From Alistipes montrealensis (GTDB lineage Bacteria > Bacteroidota > Bacteroidia > Bacteroidales > Rikenellaceae): 64,000 bases of DNA. Where the stretch lies: NCBI RefSeq assembly GCF_018362775.1, contig NZ_JAGYXY010000006.1, positions 79,106 to 143,105 on the forward strand, in the 5' to 3' direction. This document shows, one piece after another, positions 1 to 8,223 of the stretch; positions within the stretch are counted from its first letter, which is position 1, and each line of letters starts with the position of its first letter. Below the pieces are notes generated by a model. That model searched no databases and was not told the origin of the DNA. It was given only the letters and a program-made list of their open reading frames with translations. The position numbers and the translations under genes were made by a program.

Positions 1-129
1 GTGATCGGCGAGAACATCCGCCGCATCCGGCAGATGACGCCCGCAGACGTACAGCGATTGACCCGGCAGTACCTGGCGAAGGAGGACTTGGTGACGGTCG
101 TCGCCGGAGCGGAAAAGCCCCGGTTATGA
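1..129 (+). CDS. M16-family zinc peptidase, C-terminal end only
   Basis: The window opens inside this reading frame; only the last 42 codons and the TGA stop are present. The fragment (VIGENIRRIRQMTP followed by a DVQRLTRQYL stretch and ending in VTVVAGAEKPRL) matches the usual end of M16 (insulinase/pitrilysin-like) peptidases, where a helix of the type TPADVQ..ARRYL is followed by a final beta strand with VVVG. The catalytic HxxEH region would lie upstream, outside the window. The stop overlaps the start of the next gene (ATGA at 126-129), so the two are probably co-transcribed and translationally coupled. The family call rests only on this C-terminal pattern. Confidence 0.6.
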   Translation: MIGENIRRIRQMTPADVQRLTRQYLAKEDLVTVVAGAEKPRL

Positions 130-563
130 AAATATACCGGAAACCCCTCTTCAGAAGTTGGGAATCCTGGTTCTACGTCGGGACGCTCGCAATGTGTCTG
201 CTGCTGTGGGACACGTTGCAGGCCCGGGGATTTTTCATCCTCGGAGGTTTCTATACCGGAATATACCTACTCTACCTCGCAACTCGCAACTGCATCGTGC
301 TTTCCAACCGCAAGATTTCGATCTTCAATCCGTTCACGCGACGCACGTTCGATTACCCCTATGGCAGCCTGCGGCGGGTGGAGTTCATCCGAGACCTGCG
401 GGGTAACCCGCGCATCCGTCTGACGTGCGACAGCGGAAAGATCCGGTGGCACTATCTGGAAGGAATTCGCAGCGGTGATTACAGCGACATCATCGCCCGA
501 CTGGAAAAGTCGGGCATCGCCGTGGAAACACGGAAAATGGAACCGTATCTAAACCGGGAATAG
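126..563 (+). CDS. Small two-helix membrane protein with PH-like tail
   Basis: This 145-aa protein starts at an ATG that overlaps the stop of the M16 peptidase gene. Two adjacent hydrophobic segments (about residues 14-30 and 35-53) are followed by a soluble region of about 85 residues rich in beta strands (IVLSNRKISIFNPFTRR...). That layout resembles bacterial PH (bPH/YdbT-like) membrane proteins, but I see no signature firm enough to name the family. A short amphipathic helix (DIIARLEKSGI) lies near the C-terminus. It ends 6 bases before the convergent rsmA stop, with no room for a terminator between them. Function unknown. Confidence 0.7.
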   Translation: MKIYRKPLFRSWESWFYVGTLAMCLLLWDTLQARGFFILGGFYTGIYLLYLATRNCIVLSNRKISIFNPFTRRTFDYPYGSLRRVEFIRDLRGNPRIRLTCDSGKIRWHYLEGIRSGDYSDIIARLEKSGIAVETRKMEPYLNRE

Positions 564-569
564 CGGCCG

Positions 570-1361
570 TTACCGACGGTTTACGGAAACCCAATTCGTC
601 AGTTCAACGAACTCGGCAACGCCCAACTGCTCGGCGCGCCGGGTGAAGAAGGGATGGTCGGCCCCGCCGAAGTCGCCGAAGACCGAGCGCAGCGAGTTGC
701 GGATCATCTTGCGCCGCTGGCCGAAGGAGGCCTTCACGACCTTGATGAAAAGCGTCTCGTCGCAACCGAGGTGTTCCGTTGCATTGCGGCGCAGGCGGAT
801 GACGGCGCTCTTGACTTTCGGGGGCGGATTGAAGACCGTCTCGTTGACCGTAAAAAGATATTCGATGTCGTACCACGCCTGCAGGAGCACCGACAGGATG
901 CCGTACTCCTTCGACCCGGGAGGTTCGGCCAGCCGCACGGCGACCTCCTTCTGGATCATACCCACGCACTCGGGCACGAGGTCGCGGTTTTCGAGCACCT
1001 TGAAAAAAATCTGGGACGAGATGTTATAGGGGAAATTGCCGATGATCTTCAGACCTTCGGGGAAACGTTCGCGCAGGTTCATCCGCAGGAAATCGCCCTC
1101 GATCAGCCGCGGTGCAAATTCCGGGTAATGCTCGTGCAGGTATTCGACGCTCTCCGAGTCGATTTCCGCACCGTAAGTCACGACATCGTCGCGGCGCAGC
1201 AGGAACTGCGTCAATACGCCCATGCCGCACCCCACTTCGAGCACCGCCGACGGCCCACCGGCCGCATCCCCGCCCGAAAGCGAGTCGCAAATCTTGCGTG
1301 CAATATTCAGATCGACCAGGAAATGCTGTCCCAGTGCTTTTTTGGCCCTTACTTCACCCAT
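570..1361 (-). CDS. rsmA: 16S rRNA (adenine1518/1519-N6) dimethyltransferase RsmA
   Basis: This 263-aa protein dimethylates two adjacent adenines in the 3' terminal hairpin of 16S rRNA during small-subunit assembly, using S-adenosylmethionine. It has the KsgA/RsmA N-terminal signature (KALGQHFLVD, residues 8-17), the SAM-binding glycine loop EVGCGMG (42-48), an acidic E at motif II and the catalytic motif NFPYNIS (109-115). FNPPPKVKSAV toward the C-terminus is also typical of the family. The ATG at 1361 places the KALGQHF motif at its usual distance from the start; the reading frame stays open further upstream but there antiparallels the next gene. It is divergent from the 1437 gene and has its own TACCTTTA box. 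Confidence 0.96.
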   Translation of the reverse strand: MGEVRAKKALGQHFLVDLNIARKICDSLSGGDAAGGPSAVLEVGCGMGVLTQFLLRRDDVVTYGAEIDSESVEYLHEHYPEFAPRLIEGDFLRMNLRERFPEGLKIIGNFPYNISSQIFFKVLENRDLVPECVGMIQKEVAVRLAEPPGSKEYGILSVLLQAWYDIEYLFTVNETVFNPPPKVKSAVIRLRRNATEHLGCDETLFIKVVKASFGQRRKMIRNSLRSVFGDFGGADHPFFTRRAEQLGVAEFVELTNWVSVNRR

Positions 1362-1380
1362 AGTTTTCCATTCTCGGCTG

Positions 1381-1388
1381 TAAAGGTA
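1381..1388 (-). promoter_or_regulatory. rsmA -7 box (TACCTTTA)
   Basis: On the minus strand this octamer is one base off the Bacteroidetes TAnnTTTG box and lies 19 bases upstream of the rsmA start. It faces away from the TACCTTTG box of the divergent gene, only 20 bases from it. Confidence 0.5.
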
Positions 1389-1408
1389 CGAAATATTCGA
1401 TTTATTGC

Positions 1409-1416
1409 TACCTTTG
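1409..1416 (+). promoter_or_regulatory. -7 box (TACCTTTG) of the 1437 gene
   Basis: A perfect TAnnTTTG box 20 bases upstream of the ATG at 1437, in the intergenic space shared with rsmA. Confidence 0.6.
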
Positions 1417-1436
1417 TCGTTATACTCACTGAAAAA

Positions 1437-2744
1437 ATGAAACGTATTTCCTGCCTCCTGCTGGGTCTGGGCTGCTTTGCAAGCGCCTCTGCACAGTTCA
1501 AAATCGAATCCATAACCCCGCAAAAAGCCGATCCGGCAAAGGTCGAACCGATCGTCTACGATTCGCTGGCCAATATCCGCGTGAACGGCCCGGAGGAATA
1601 CTACCGGGGACTCGTCGGGCAGCGTCTGCTGTTCTATCCCCGCGACATCCACGCCGGTCTGCGGCCGGTCGCCTACTTCAACTTCCTCGCGGAAACGCCC
1701 GCCGTCGTGCGCGTCGACACCACATGGCTGCGCAAGCCCCGCAGGAAGGTCCGGCCCGAGGATTTCCGGATCGACACCCTTTACAGCGACGCTTACCGTC
1801 CCCGGTTCTACAAAGACGAACCGGCGGCCGCCTGCGGATGCACGACAATGGAGTCGTACGTTCTCGGTCGGGATCTCTGCGCGACGGCTCCCGAAACAGG
1901 CTGGTTCACTCCGGCCGAAGCCATCGAAGGGAAAACATTCGAGATAACCGGCGTCGGGATCCATGCGATCTCGGAGCAGAACCTGCGGTTTTTCCGGCTC
2001 CGCTCCGAAGAGGGCGAAACACTCTATTGGTATGCACATGCGGGAAACGACAAAACGAACCTGCGGGACGAATTTTACCCGGTCGCCGTCGAAGGGCTGG
2101 TCGAGAAGTACCGTGCGGCGTACATCGGCAAGGAGTTCTTCCTCACGAAGCGCAAACCCGAAGCTCCGGGATATGTTTCCGGATACTTCGGATTGCAGGC
2201 CAAGACTATGCAGGGCGAAGAAAACCGGCTGAATTTCGGCACGGAACTGAAGTGCCTCGACATCCGGCTGATCGGCGACGGAAAGGGTTACGCCGTACCG
2301 TCGTTCGTTTTCGAAAAGAAAGAGGACAGCGTACGGATTTACATGCCGCTCTGTCGCTTTCCGGCGCCTTTCGGCGTCGAAGGATACACCCTCGGCAGCG
2401 ACCGCGCTTTCATGGAAGAGCTGATCTTCACCCCGTCCGAAGAGGTATACGCCCAGCGCGCCGAGGAGGCCCGCAAGCGTGAAGAGGCCCGTTTGCAACA
2501 GGAAAAAGAGCAGAAGGAGCGTAAGGCTGCGCTCTACCGGAAATACGGCAAGGCCACCGCCGATTTGATCCTGGAGGGCAAAGTCCGGATCGGCATGACC
2601 CGGGCCATGTGCCGTGAGGCATGGGGTTCGCCCGAGGACATCAACACCATGTCGGGAAGCTGGGGCGTACACGAACAATGGGTCTACGGGCTGAGCAGCT
2701 ACCTCTACTTCGAGAACGGAATACTCTCTTCCATCCAGAACTGA
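1437..2744 (+). CDS. Secreted protein with BamE/SmpA-like C-terminal domain
   Basis: This 435-aa protein begins with a clear signal peptide (MKRISCLLLGLG...ASAQ, cleavage after about residue 20), so it acts in the periplasm or outside. The body is not a domain I recognise. From about residue 340 there is a charged, probably coiled-coil helix rich in E, R, K and Q, followed by a C-terminal piece (VRIGMTRAMCREAWG...GVHEQWVYG...YLYFENGILSSIQN) of the SmpA/OmlA/BamE type often found as an add-on in bacterial envelope proteins. The start is fixed by the signal peptide and a TACCTTTG box 20 bases upstream. A strong terminator follows at 2751-2784, so it is probably a one-gene transcript. Function unknown. 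Confidence 0.85.
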   Translation: MKRISCLLLGLGCFASASAQFKIESITPQKADPAKVEPIVYDSLANIRVNGPEEYYRGLVGQRLLFYPRDIHAGLRPVAYFNFLAETPAVVRVDTTWLRKPRRKVRPEDFRIDTLYSDAYRPRFYKDEPAAACGCTTMESYVLGRDLCATAPETGWFTPAEAIEGKTFEITGVGIHAISEQNLRFFRLRSEEGETLYWYAHAGNDKTNLRDEFYPVAVEGLVEKYRAAYIGKEFFLTKRKPEAPGYVSGYFGLQAKTMQGEENRLNFGTELKCLDIRLIGDGKGYAVPSFVFEKKEDSVRIYMPLCRFPAPFGVEGYTLGSDRAFMEELIFTPSEEVYAQRAEEARKREEARLQQEKEQKERKAALYRKYGKATADLILEGKVRIGMTRAMCREAWGSPEDINTMSGSWGVHEQWVYGLSSYLYFENGILSSIQN

Positions 2745-2750
2745 CAAACG

Positions 2751-2784
2751 AATCCGCCGGATGAACAATCATCCGGCGGATTTT
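2751..2784 (+). terminator. Intrinsic terminator of the 1437 gene
   Basis: Near-perfect stem (AATCCGCCGGATG pairing with CATCCGGCGGATT) with a short loop, followed by a T run, starting 7 bases after the stop codon. From here to 2944 I see nothing further. Confidence 0.85.
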
Positions 2785-2944
2785 TCAGACAAACGCCCCA
2801 TACAACGCAGCGATTATCAGACAAAGAGTTTACCCGGAAGCGTCCCGGCAATTCCAAGCACAGGGCCGGCGGATTTATCCCGGTGCGGATTTCGCACCCG
2901 GAACCGGCGCCCCGATCGGCAGATCCCCTGCCTCACGAACGCGG

Positions 2945-3184
2945 TCAGCGCTTCGAACGGCGCTGGCGCTTCTTGTCGAGGCGCTGCTGTTCGCGCTGTG
3001 CACGGGCGGCACGGCGCTGCGTCAGGCGGAACGTATAGAGCAATCCGACGAACCCGATGCCGAGCAGCGAGACCCAAAACCACACGGCGATGCCGCGTTC
3101 CATGAATTCGATGGCATAGATGATGCCCGCAATAGCCAGCACCATCAGTACGAGGCGCACGAGCTGCATAAGATTGGTTTTCAT
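2945..3184 (-). CDS. Small two-TM membrane protein (third of a triplet)
   Basis: This 79-aa protein has two hydrophobic helices (about residues 6-26 and 32-52) and a very basic C-terminal tail (QRRAARAQREQQRLDKKRQRRSKR) that should lie in the cytoplasm. It is the last of three consecutive small membrane protein genes; its ATG at 3184 lies one base beyond the stop of the preceding gene. I do not recognise a family. Confidence 0.65.
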   Translation of the reverse strand: MKTNLMQLVRLVLMVLAIAGIIYAIEFMERGIAVWFWVSLLGIGFVGLLYTFRLTQRRAARAQREQQRLDKKRQRRSKR

Positions 3185-3185
3185 A

Positions 3186-3383
3186 TCAATCCTTATTTTG
3201 GGTAGGTTTCCTTTTCCGGTGCTGCAACGCTCCTACGGTCATCGTGGCGGATGCCAGGGCCAGAATCACGGGAACATACCAGATATCTCCCCCGTCGGCA
3301 ACGGCGACCCGCCATGCCGAAACCAGGGTCCCAATGAAAAATACAACAGCCATGACGGCCATAAAGCGATCAATTACACGCAT
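3186..3383 (-). CDS. Small two-TM membrane protein (second of a triplet)
   Basis: This 65-aa protein has two hydrophobic helices (about residues 8-28 and 36-54), a short central polar loop (ADGGD) and a basic end (QHRKRKPTQNKD). It starts 3 bases after the stop of the first triplet member and ends one base before the start of the third. The same two-helix plan with a basic tail recurs in all three, which suggests duplication or a shared membrane role. No family recognised. Confidence 0.6.
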   Translation of the reverse strand: MRVIDRFMAVMAVVFFIGTLVSAWRVAVADGGDIWYVPVILALASATMTVGALQHRKRKPTQNKD

Positions 3384-3386
3384 CAG

Positions 3387-3605
3387 CTAAGGAATTTTGT
3401 GCTTGTTCACCTCATCGAGGTGCTTGCATTTCTTTTTATTAAATTCGTTGTAAACCATTCCGATTCCGACCGCAACAAACAACAGGGCTACGACCATATC
3501 GAACACATTATTCTGGCGGGTCAGGGCCCAGTAGATGTTGATTCCGAACCACACGAGCGTCACAACCAGAAAGATCACGGCTAAAGTAAAAGTCTTCTTG
3601 TTCAT
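3387..3605 (-). CDS. Small two-TM membrane protein (first of a triplet)
   Basis: This 72-aa protein has two hydrophobic helices (about residues 7-29 and 36-54) followed by a Lys-rich tail with one Cys (NKKKCKHLDEVNKHKIP). It is the promoter-proximal member of a three-gene cluster with 1-3 base spacing. Upstream (3606-3660) the sequence is AT-rich, but I find no clean TAnnTTTG box. No family recognised. Confidence 0.62.
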   Translation of the reverse strand: MNKKTFTLAVIFLVVTLVWFGINIYWALTRQNNVFDMVVALLFVAVGIGMVYNEFNKKKCKHLDEVNKHKIP

Positions 3606-3810
3606 AGGCGTTGTAATTTTAGGTTATACAAAATTGTCTTAACGTCTCTATGCCCACTTAATCAGCGCGGCCCGGGCCGCTTGTTCATCCGCTCCGGAAG
3701 GAAAGAGGAACAGATGCGGTGCATCGTGAAGTCCGGTGCAAACGGGATTACAAATATTCCCCGTTCGGAACGGGCAAGGGACGTGCCCGAGTACCTTGCA
3801 AAGCCGGAAA

Positions 3811-6003
3811 TCAGTTGCCTTGTTCGCACATGAATTTGATACGCACCAGACGTATCTCCTCCTCGGTATATTCGGCCCCCAGCTCCTCGATGGCCGCATC
3901 GAGCGAATCGCTCTCGGCGTCCTCCTTGAAGTAGAGGTAAATGTCCTCGATCTTGTCCTCGTCCATAAACTCCCTCAGGTAGTACGAAATATCGAGCTTC
4001 GTGCCGGAGTTGACGATACCTTCGATTTCGGTCAGCAGTTCGTCGAAATCGAGGTCCTTGGCGCGGGCGATGTCCTCGAAATCCATCTTGCGGTCGATCG
4101 ACTGGATGATGAAAATCTTGTTGCCCGACTTGCTGGCCACGCCCTTGACGATCATGTCCTGCGGACGGATGATCTCCTTCTCCTCGACGTACGCCTTGAT
4201 CAGGCGGATAAACTCCTCGCCGAACTTGCGCGCCTTGCCCACGCCCACGCCCGTAATGTTCTGCATCTCCTCGACGGTGATCGGGTACTGCACGGCCATG
4301 TCTTCGAGCGACGGATCCTGGAAAATGACGAACGGCGGCAGCCCGTGCTGCTTGGCGACCTTCTTGCGCAGGTCTTTCAGCATCGAGAACAACTCCTCGT
4401 CGGCAGCGCCGCCCTTGCCCATCGGAGCGACCGATTCGGACTCTTTCTCTTCCTCGTCGTAGTTGTGATCGAGGGTCACGGTCACGGGGAACGGCATGGC
4501 GATGTAGCCTTCGCCCTTCCTGTTGACCGAGATAAGCCCGTAGTTCTCGATATTCTTGTCGACAAGGCCCAGGATCAGCGCCTGGCGCAGCACGGCTCCC
4601 CAGAAGCGGGCGTCGTGCTCGGCCCCCGCACCGAACCATTTCGACTTATTGTGTCCGTAGCTCTTGATCAGGGCCGTGGTCTTGCCCACGAGGACATTGA
4701 CCAGGTAGTCGGCCTTGAACTTGTCGCCGATGTCGCGCAGGGCCTCGAGCGCCATCTTGAGCGACGCCCGGGCGTCGACCTTCGGCTTGGGGTTGCGGCA
4801 GTTGTCGCAGTTGCCGCAGTTGTCCTCGGTATACTCTTCGCCGAAGTAGTGCAGCAGCGTCCTGCGGCGGCACATCGAACTCTCGGCATAGGAGACCGTT
4901 TCGAGCAACAGCAGCTTGCCGATCTCCTGTTCGGCGATGGGCTTGCCCTGCATGAACTTTTCGAGCTTCTGGATGTCCTTATAACTATAAAAGGTCAGGC
5001 AGTAGCCTTCGCCGCCGTCACGGCCGGCGCGGCCCGTCTCCTGGTAATAGCCTTCGAGCGACTTGGGAATGTCATAGTGGATGACATAGCGCACGTCGGG
5101 TTTGTCGATGCCCATGCCGAAGGCGATCGTCGCCACGATGACCTCGACGCGCTCCATCAGAAAGTCGTCCTGATTGGCGGCGCGCGTCGACGCGTCCATA
5201 CCGGCATGGTAGGCCAGCGCCCGGATGCCGTTGGCCACGAGCAGTTCGGTGAGTTCCTCGACCTTCTTGCGGCTCAGGCAGTAGATGATGCCGCTCTTGC
5301 CCTCGTTCTGCTTGATGAAACGGATGATGTCGTGGTCGACATTGTGCTTGGGCCGTATTTCGTAGTAGAGGTTCGGGCGGTTGAACGACGACTTGAAGAC
5401 CGAGGCGTCGGACATGCCCAGATTCTTCTGGATGTCGAGCTGCACCTTGGGCGTGGCCGTCGCCGTGAGGGCGATCAGCGGCGCCGAGCCGATTTCGTTG
5501 ATGATCGGCCGGATGCGGCGGTACTCCGGACGGAAGTCGTGGCCCCACTCCGAGATGCAGTGCGCCTCGTCGATGGCGTAGAACGAAACCTTGATTTTGC
5601 GCAGGAACGCCACGTTGTCCTCTTTGGTAAGCGACTCGGGGGCGAAATAGAGCAGTTTGGTCTTGCCGTCGAGTACGTCCTGGCGGACCTGCGCCACGGC
5701 AGTCTTATTGAGCGACGAATTGAGAAAATGCGCAATTCCCGACTCGGCCGAGAAAGTGCGCATGGCATCGACCTGGTTCTTCATCAGGGCGATCAGCGGC
5801 GATATGATGATCGCGACACCGTCCATCAGCATGGCCGGTAACTGGTAGCACAACGACTTGCCGCCGCCCGTGGGCATCAGCACGAAGGTATCCTTGCCTT
5901 CCAGCACATTGCGGATCACCGCTTCCTGGTTCCCCTTGAACGACGAAAAGCCGAAGTACTCCTTCAGCTTATCATGCAGCAGGGAAGAATCAAATTGTTT
6001 CAT
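3811..6003 (-). CDS. recQ: ATP-dependent DNA helicase RecQ
   Basis: This 730-aa 3'-5' DNA helicase acts in recombination and replication-fork repair. From the N-terminus: Walker A GGGKS (46-50), the DEAH box followed by the aromatic-rich loop (DEAHCISEWGHDF, from 145), the second RecA lobe with a GRAGRDG motif, a zinc-binding module (CRRRTLLHYF...CGNCDNC), a winged helix, and an HRDC domain carrying the ITGVGVGKA hairpin. A further C-terminal region of about 110 residues (DFEDIARAKDLDFDELL..) looks like the helicase-associated HTH module of longer Bacteroidetes RecQs. I chose the ATG at 6003 (MKQFDSS) because homologous sequence begins there. It is divergent from lptB. No clean terminator lies in 3606-3810, which holds only weak hairpins. 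Confidence 0.96.
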   Translation of the reverse strand: MKQFDSSLLHDKLKEYFGFSSFKGNQEAVIRNVLEGKDTFVLMPTGGGKSLCYQLPAMLMDGVAIIISPLIALMKNQVDAMRTFSAESGIAHFLNSSLNKTAVAQVRQDVLDGKTKLLYFAPESLTKEDNVAFLRKIKVSFYAIDEAHCISEWGHDFRPEYRRIRPIINEIGSAPLIALTATATPKVQLDIQKNLGMSDASVFKSSFNRPNLYYEIRPKHNVDHDIIRFIKQNEGKSGIIYCLSRKKVEELTELLVANGIRALAYHAGMDASTRAANQDDFLMERVEVIVATIAFGMGIDKPDVRYVIHYDIPKSLEGYYQETGRAGRDGGEGYCLTFYSYKDIQKLEKFMQGKPIAEQEIGKLLLLETVSYAESSMCRRRTLLHYFGEEYTEDNCGNCDNCRNPKPKVDARASLKMALEALRDIGDKFKADYLVNVLVGKTTALIKSYGHNKSKWFGAGAEHDARFWGAVLRQALILGLVDKNIENYGLISVNRKGEGYIAMPFPVTVTLDHNYDEEEKESESVAPMGKGGAADEELFSMLKDLRKKVAKQHGLPPFVIFQDPSLEDMAVQYPITVEEMQNITGVGVGKARKFGEEFIRLIKAYVEEKEIIRPQDMIVKGVASKSGNKIFIIQSIDRKMDFEDIARAKDLDFDELLTEIEGIVNSGTKLDISYYLREFMDEDKIEDIYLYFKEDAESDSLDAAIEELGAEYTEEEIRLVRIKFMCEQGN

Positions 6004-6041
6004 TTCGCCGTTACTATGCTTTAAAATCAGAAAATTCAATG

Positions 6042-6049
6042 TAAAGATA
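6042..6049 (-). promoter_or_regulatory. recQ -7 box (TATCTTTA)
   Basis: One mismatch to TAnnTTTG on the minus strand, 38 bases upstream of the recQ ATG and about 22 bases from the divergent lptB box. Confidence 0.5.
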
Positions 6050-6071
6050 AAAAACTTTTCGGAAAAAAGCA

Positions 6072-6079
6072 TAACTTTG
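6072..6079 (+). promoter_or_regulatory. lptB -7 box (TAACTTTG)
   Basis: A perfect TAnnTTTG box 22 bases upstream of the lptB start. It probably serves the whole lptB-aroA-aroC-prmC-recX-M23 run. Confidence 0.65.
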
Positions 6080-6101
6080 TAAAAATTTCATCGAAAACGC
6101 A

Positions 6102-6896
6102 ATGCGCCTTTACACCAGCGAACTCGTCAAAAAATACAAGGCCCGGACCGTCGTCGACCACGTGTCGATCGATGTCAATCAGGGAGAGATCGTAGGCCTG
6201 CTGGGCCCCAACGGAGCCGGCAAGACCACGACCTTCTACATGATCGTGGGGCTGATCAAGCCCAACGAAGGCCGCATCTTCCTCGAAAGCGACGAAGGCC
6301 AGACCACCGAACTTACCAGCCTGCCCGTCTACCGCCGCGCCCAGTTGGGCGTGGGTTACCTGGCGCAGGAGGCTTCGGTCTTCCGCCGCCTGTCGGTGGA
6401 GGACAACATCCGGGCCGTACTGGAGATGACCACCTTTTCGAAGGAGTACCAGAACGAACGGGTCGAGGCGCTGATCGAGGAGTTCCGCCTGCAAAAGGTG
6501 CGCAAGAGCCTCGGCATCCAGCTCTCGGGCGGCGAACGCCGCCGTACGGAGATCGCGCGGGCCGTGGCCATCAACCCGGCGTTTATCCTGCTCGACGAGC
6601 CGTTCGCAGGCGTGGACCCGATCGCCGTGGAGGACATCCAGTCGATCGTAGCGACACTGAAACACAAGAATATCGGCGTGATCATCACCGACCACAACGT
6701 CGATGAAACGCTGGCCATCACCGACCGTACCTACCTGCTCTACGAAGGCAAGATCCTGAAAACCGGTACGGCCGAAGAACTTGCTGCCGACCCGATGGTC
6801 CGCAAAGTCTACCTCGGCCAGCATTTCGAGCTCAAGAAGAGCCACCAGTTGACACAGGAGATGAAAAACCGCAAAGGACAGGAGGTTAAGGAGTAA
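6102..6896 (+). CDS. lptB: LPS export ABC transporter ATP-binding protein LptB
   Basis: This 264-aa ATPase powers the LptB2FG complex, which pulls lipopolysaccharide from the inner membrane toward the periplasmic Lpt bridge. It shows Walker [10 protein letters not shown] (35-43), the Q-loop (YLAQEASVF), the ABC signature LSGGERRR, Walker [13 protein letters not shown] and the switch His (TDHNVDE). The [12 protein letters not shown] stretch and the [13 protein letters not shown] stretch are specific for LptB rather than other ABC ATPases. About 22 C-terminal residues (from LKKSHQ) extend past the usual end. It starts an apparent six-gene run: aroA begins 2 bases after its stop. LptF/G/C/A are not in the window. 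Confidence 0.95.
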   Translation: MRLYTSELVKKYKARTVVDHVSIDVNQGEIVGLLGPNGAGKTTTFYMIVGLIKPNEGRIFLESDEGQTTELTSLPVYRRAQLGVGYLAQEASVFRRLSVEDNIRAVLEMTTFSKEYQNERVEALIEEFRLQKVRKSLGIQLSGGERRRTEIARAVAINPAFILLDEPFAGVDPIAVEDIQSIVATLKHKNIGVIITDHNVDETLAITDRTYLLYEGKILKTGTAEELAADPMVRKVYLGQHFELKKSHQLTQEMKNRKGQEVKE

Positions 6897-6898
6897 AT

Positions 6899-8143
6899 AT
6901 GGATAAAACGGTTCCGCAGGGCCGCGTGAAAGGCACGCTGAAGCCGCCCTGCTCGAAAAGTTATGCACAGCGCGCCCTCGCGGCAGCGCTGCTCTCGGAG
7001 GAGGTATCGGTACTGCGCAACATCGAATTCTGCGACGACACCCGTTCGGCCCTGAGCTGTATCGAAACGCTCGGCGCACGGGTGCACCAGGTCGACCCCA
7101 CGTCGCTCTCGATCGAGGGAGGGCTCGACCCGAAGGGCCATGTGCTCAACGTAGGCGAATCGGGTCTCTCGACGCGTCTTTTCACTCCCATCGCATCGCT
7201 CTGCCCCACGCCCATCACCATCGAGGGGCGCGGTTCGCTGCTGCGGCGTCCGATGCACATGATGTTCGAGCCGCTCCGGCGGCTGGGCGTGAGGGTGCGC
7301 GACAACGAAGGCTACCTCCCGATCGAGGTCTGCGGCCCGATTCAGGGCGGAAAGGTCGAAGTCGACGGATCGGTTTCATCGCAGTTCATCACGGGACTGC
7401 TGCTCGCGCTGCCGCTGGCCAGGCGCGACACCATACTGCACGTCGACGGGGCGGTCTCGACACCTTATTTAGATATGACCCTCGACACGGCGGCGCGTTT
7501 CGGCATCGAGATCAGCCAGCGCGATTACGAGGAGTTCTACATTCCCGGACGGCAGCGCTACCGCTCGACCTATTTCAGCATCGAGGGCGACTGGAGCGCC
7601 GCGGCGATGCTGCTGGTAGCCGGCGCTACGGCCGGAGAGGTCACCGTGCGCAACGTCTCGATGCTCTCGAAGCAGGCCGACACGGCCATCTGCACCGCAT
7701 TGGTGCGCGCGGGAGCCGCAGTGATCAACGAGGAGGAGTCGGTAACGGTGCTGCACCGGCCGCTCCGCGCCTTCGAATTCGACGCGACGAACTGCCCCGA
7801 CCTGTTCCCGGCGCTGGCGGCGCTGGCCGCTGCGGCCGACGGCGTAAGCGTCATCCGGGGAACTTCGCGCCTCGAATACAAGGAGTGCAACCGTGCGGAC
7901 GCCATCCGCGACGAATACGCCCGCCTGGGCATCGAGGTCGACACCTCGGAGGAGGACCTGATGAAGATTCGCGGCGGAAAGGTTCGCTCGGCACGCACAT
8001 CGAGCCACGGCGACCACCGCATGGCCATGTCGCTGGCCGTCGCCGCACTGCGCTCGGACGGCGCCGTCGAGATCGAAGGAGCCGAGAGCGTCGCAAAAAG
8101 CTACCCCGGATTTTTCGAGGATTTGGCACGCATCCGAGAGTAA
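6899..8143 (+). CDS. aroA: 3-phosphoshikimate 1-carboxyvinyltransferase (EPSP synthase)
   Basis: This 414-aa enzyme transfers the enolpyruvyl group of PEP to shikimate-3-phosphate, the sixth step of the shikimate pathway. It has the N-terminal PPCSKSYAQRAL (KSKS-type) motif, GESGLSTRL in place of the common GNAGTAMR loop, DGSVSSQF for shikimate-3-phosphate binding, the catalytic Asp in NCPDLFPAL and the C-terminal SSHGDHRMAMSLAVAAL. The altered GESGLSTRL loop is a subclass feature, not a defect. It sits between lptB (2-base gap) and aroC (80 bases downstream), so two consecutive chorismate-pathway genes are grouped here. Confidence 0.95.
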   Translation: MDKTVPQGRVKGTLKPPCSKSYAQRALAAALLSEEVSVLRNIEFCDDTRSALSCIETLGARVHQVDPTSLSIEGGLDPKGHVLNVGESGLSTRLFTPIASLCPTPITIEGRGSLLRRPMHMMFEPLRRLGVRVRDNEGYLPIEVCGPIQGGKVEVDGSVSSQFITGLLLALPLARRDTILHVDGAVSTPYLDMTLDTAARFGIEISQRDYEEFYIPGRQRYRSTYFSIEGDWSAAAMLLVAGATAGEVTVRNVSMLSKQADTAICTALVRAGAAVINEEESVTVLHRPLRAFEFDATNCPDLFPALAALAAAADGVSVIRGTSRLEYKECNRADAIRDEYARLGIEVDTSEEDLMKIRGGKVRSARTSSHGDHRMAMSLAVAALRSDGAVEIEGAESVAKSYPGFFEDLARIRE

Positions 8144-8223
8144 ATCCCGCTGCGTGCGGCACGCCCTCCCGAGGGAGACAAAAAAGGACCGACAAGTACA
8201 CCACATCAGACAACCAGCGCTCT

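Noticed and set aside
3667..3680. Perfect 14-base palindrome GCGGCCCGGGCCGC downstream of the small membrane gene triplet
   Set aside because: No loop, no T run and no second copy seen, so I cannot give it a role beyond chance in GC-rich DNA.
3771..3789. Hairpin CGGGCA/TGCCCG as a recQ terminator
   Set aside because: Only six pairs, and no T run follows on the minus strand.
3736..5841. A 701-codon open frame on the plus strand opposite recQ
   Set aside because: It is the antisense shadow of a GC-rich, strongly biased gene; its Val/Leu/Asp/Arg-rich product has no domain, and recQ has all family motifs.
6899..8143. Loss of function of AroA because GNAGTAMR is GESGLSTRL
   Set aside because: All other catalytic motifs are intact, and this loop variant fits a known pattern of sequence variation; it is not evidence of a dead enzyme.
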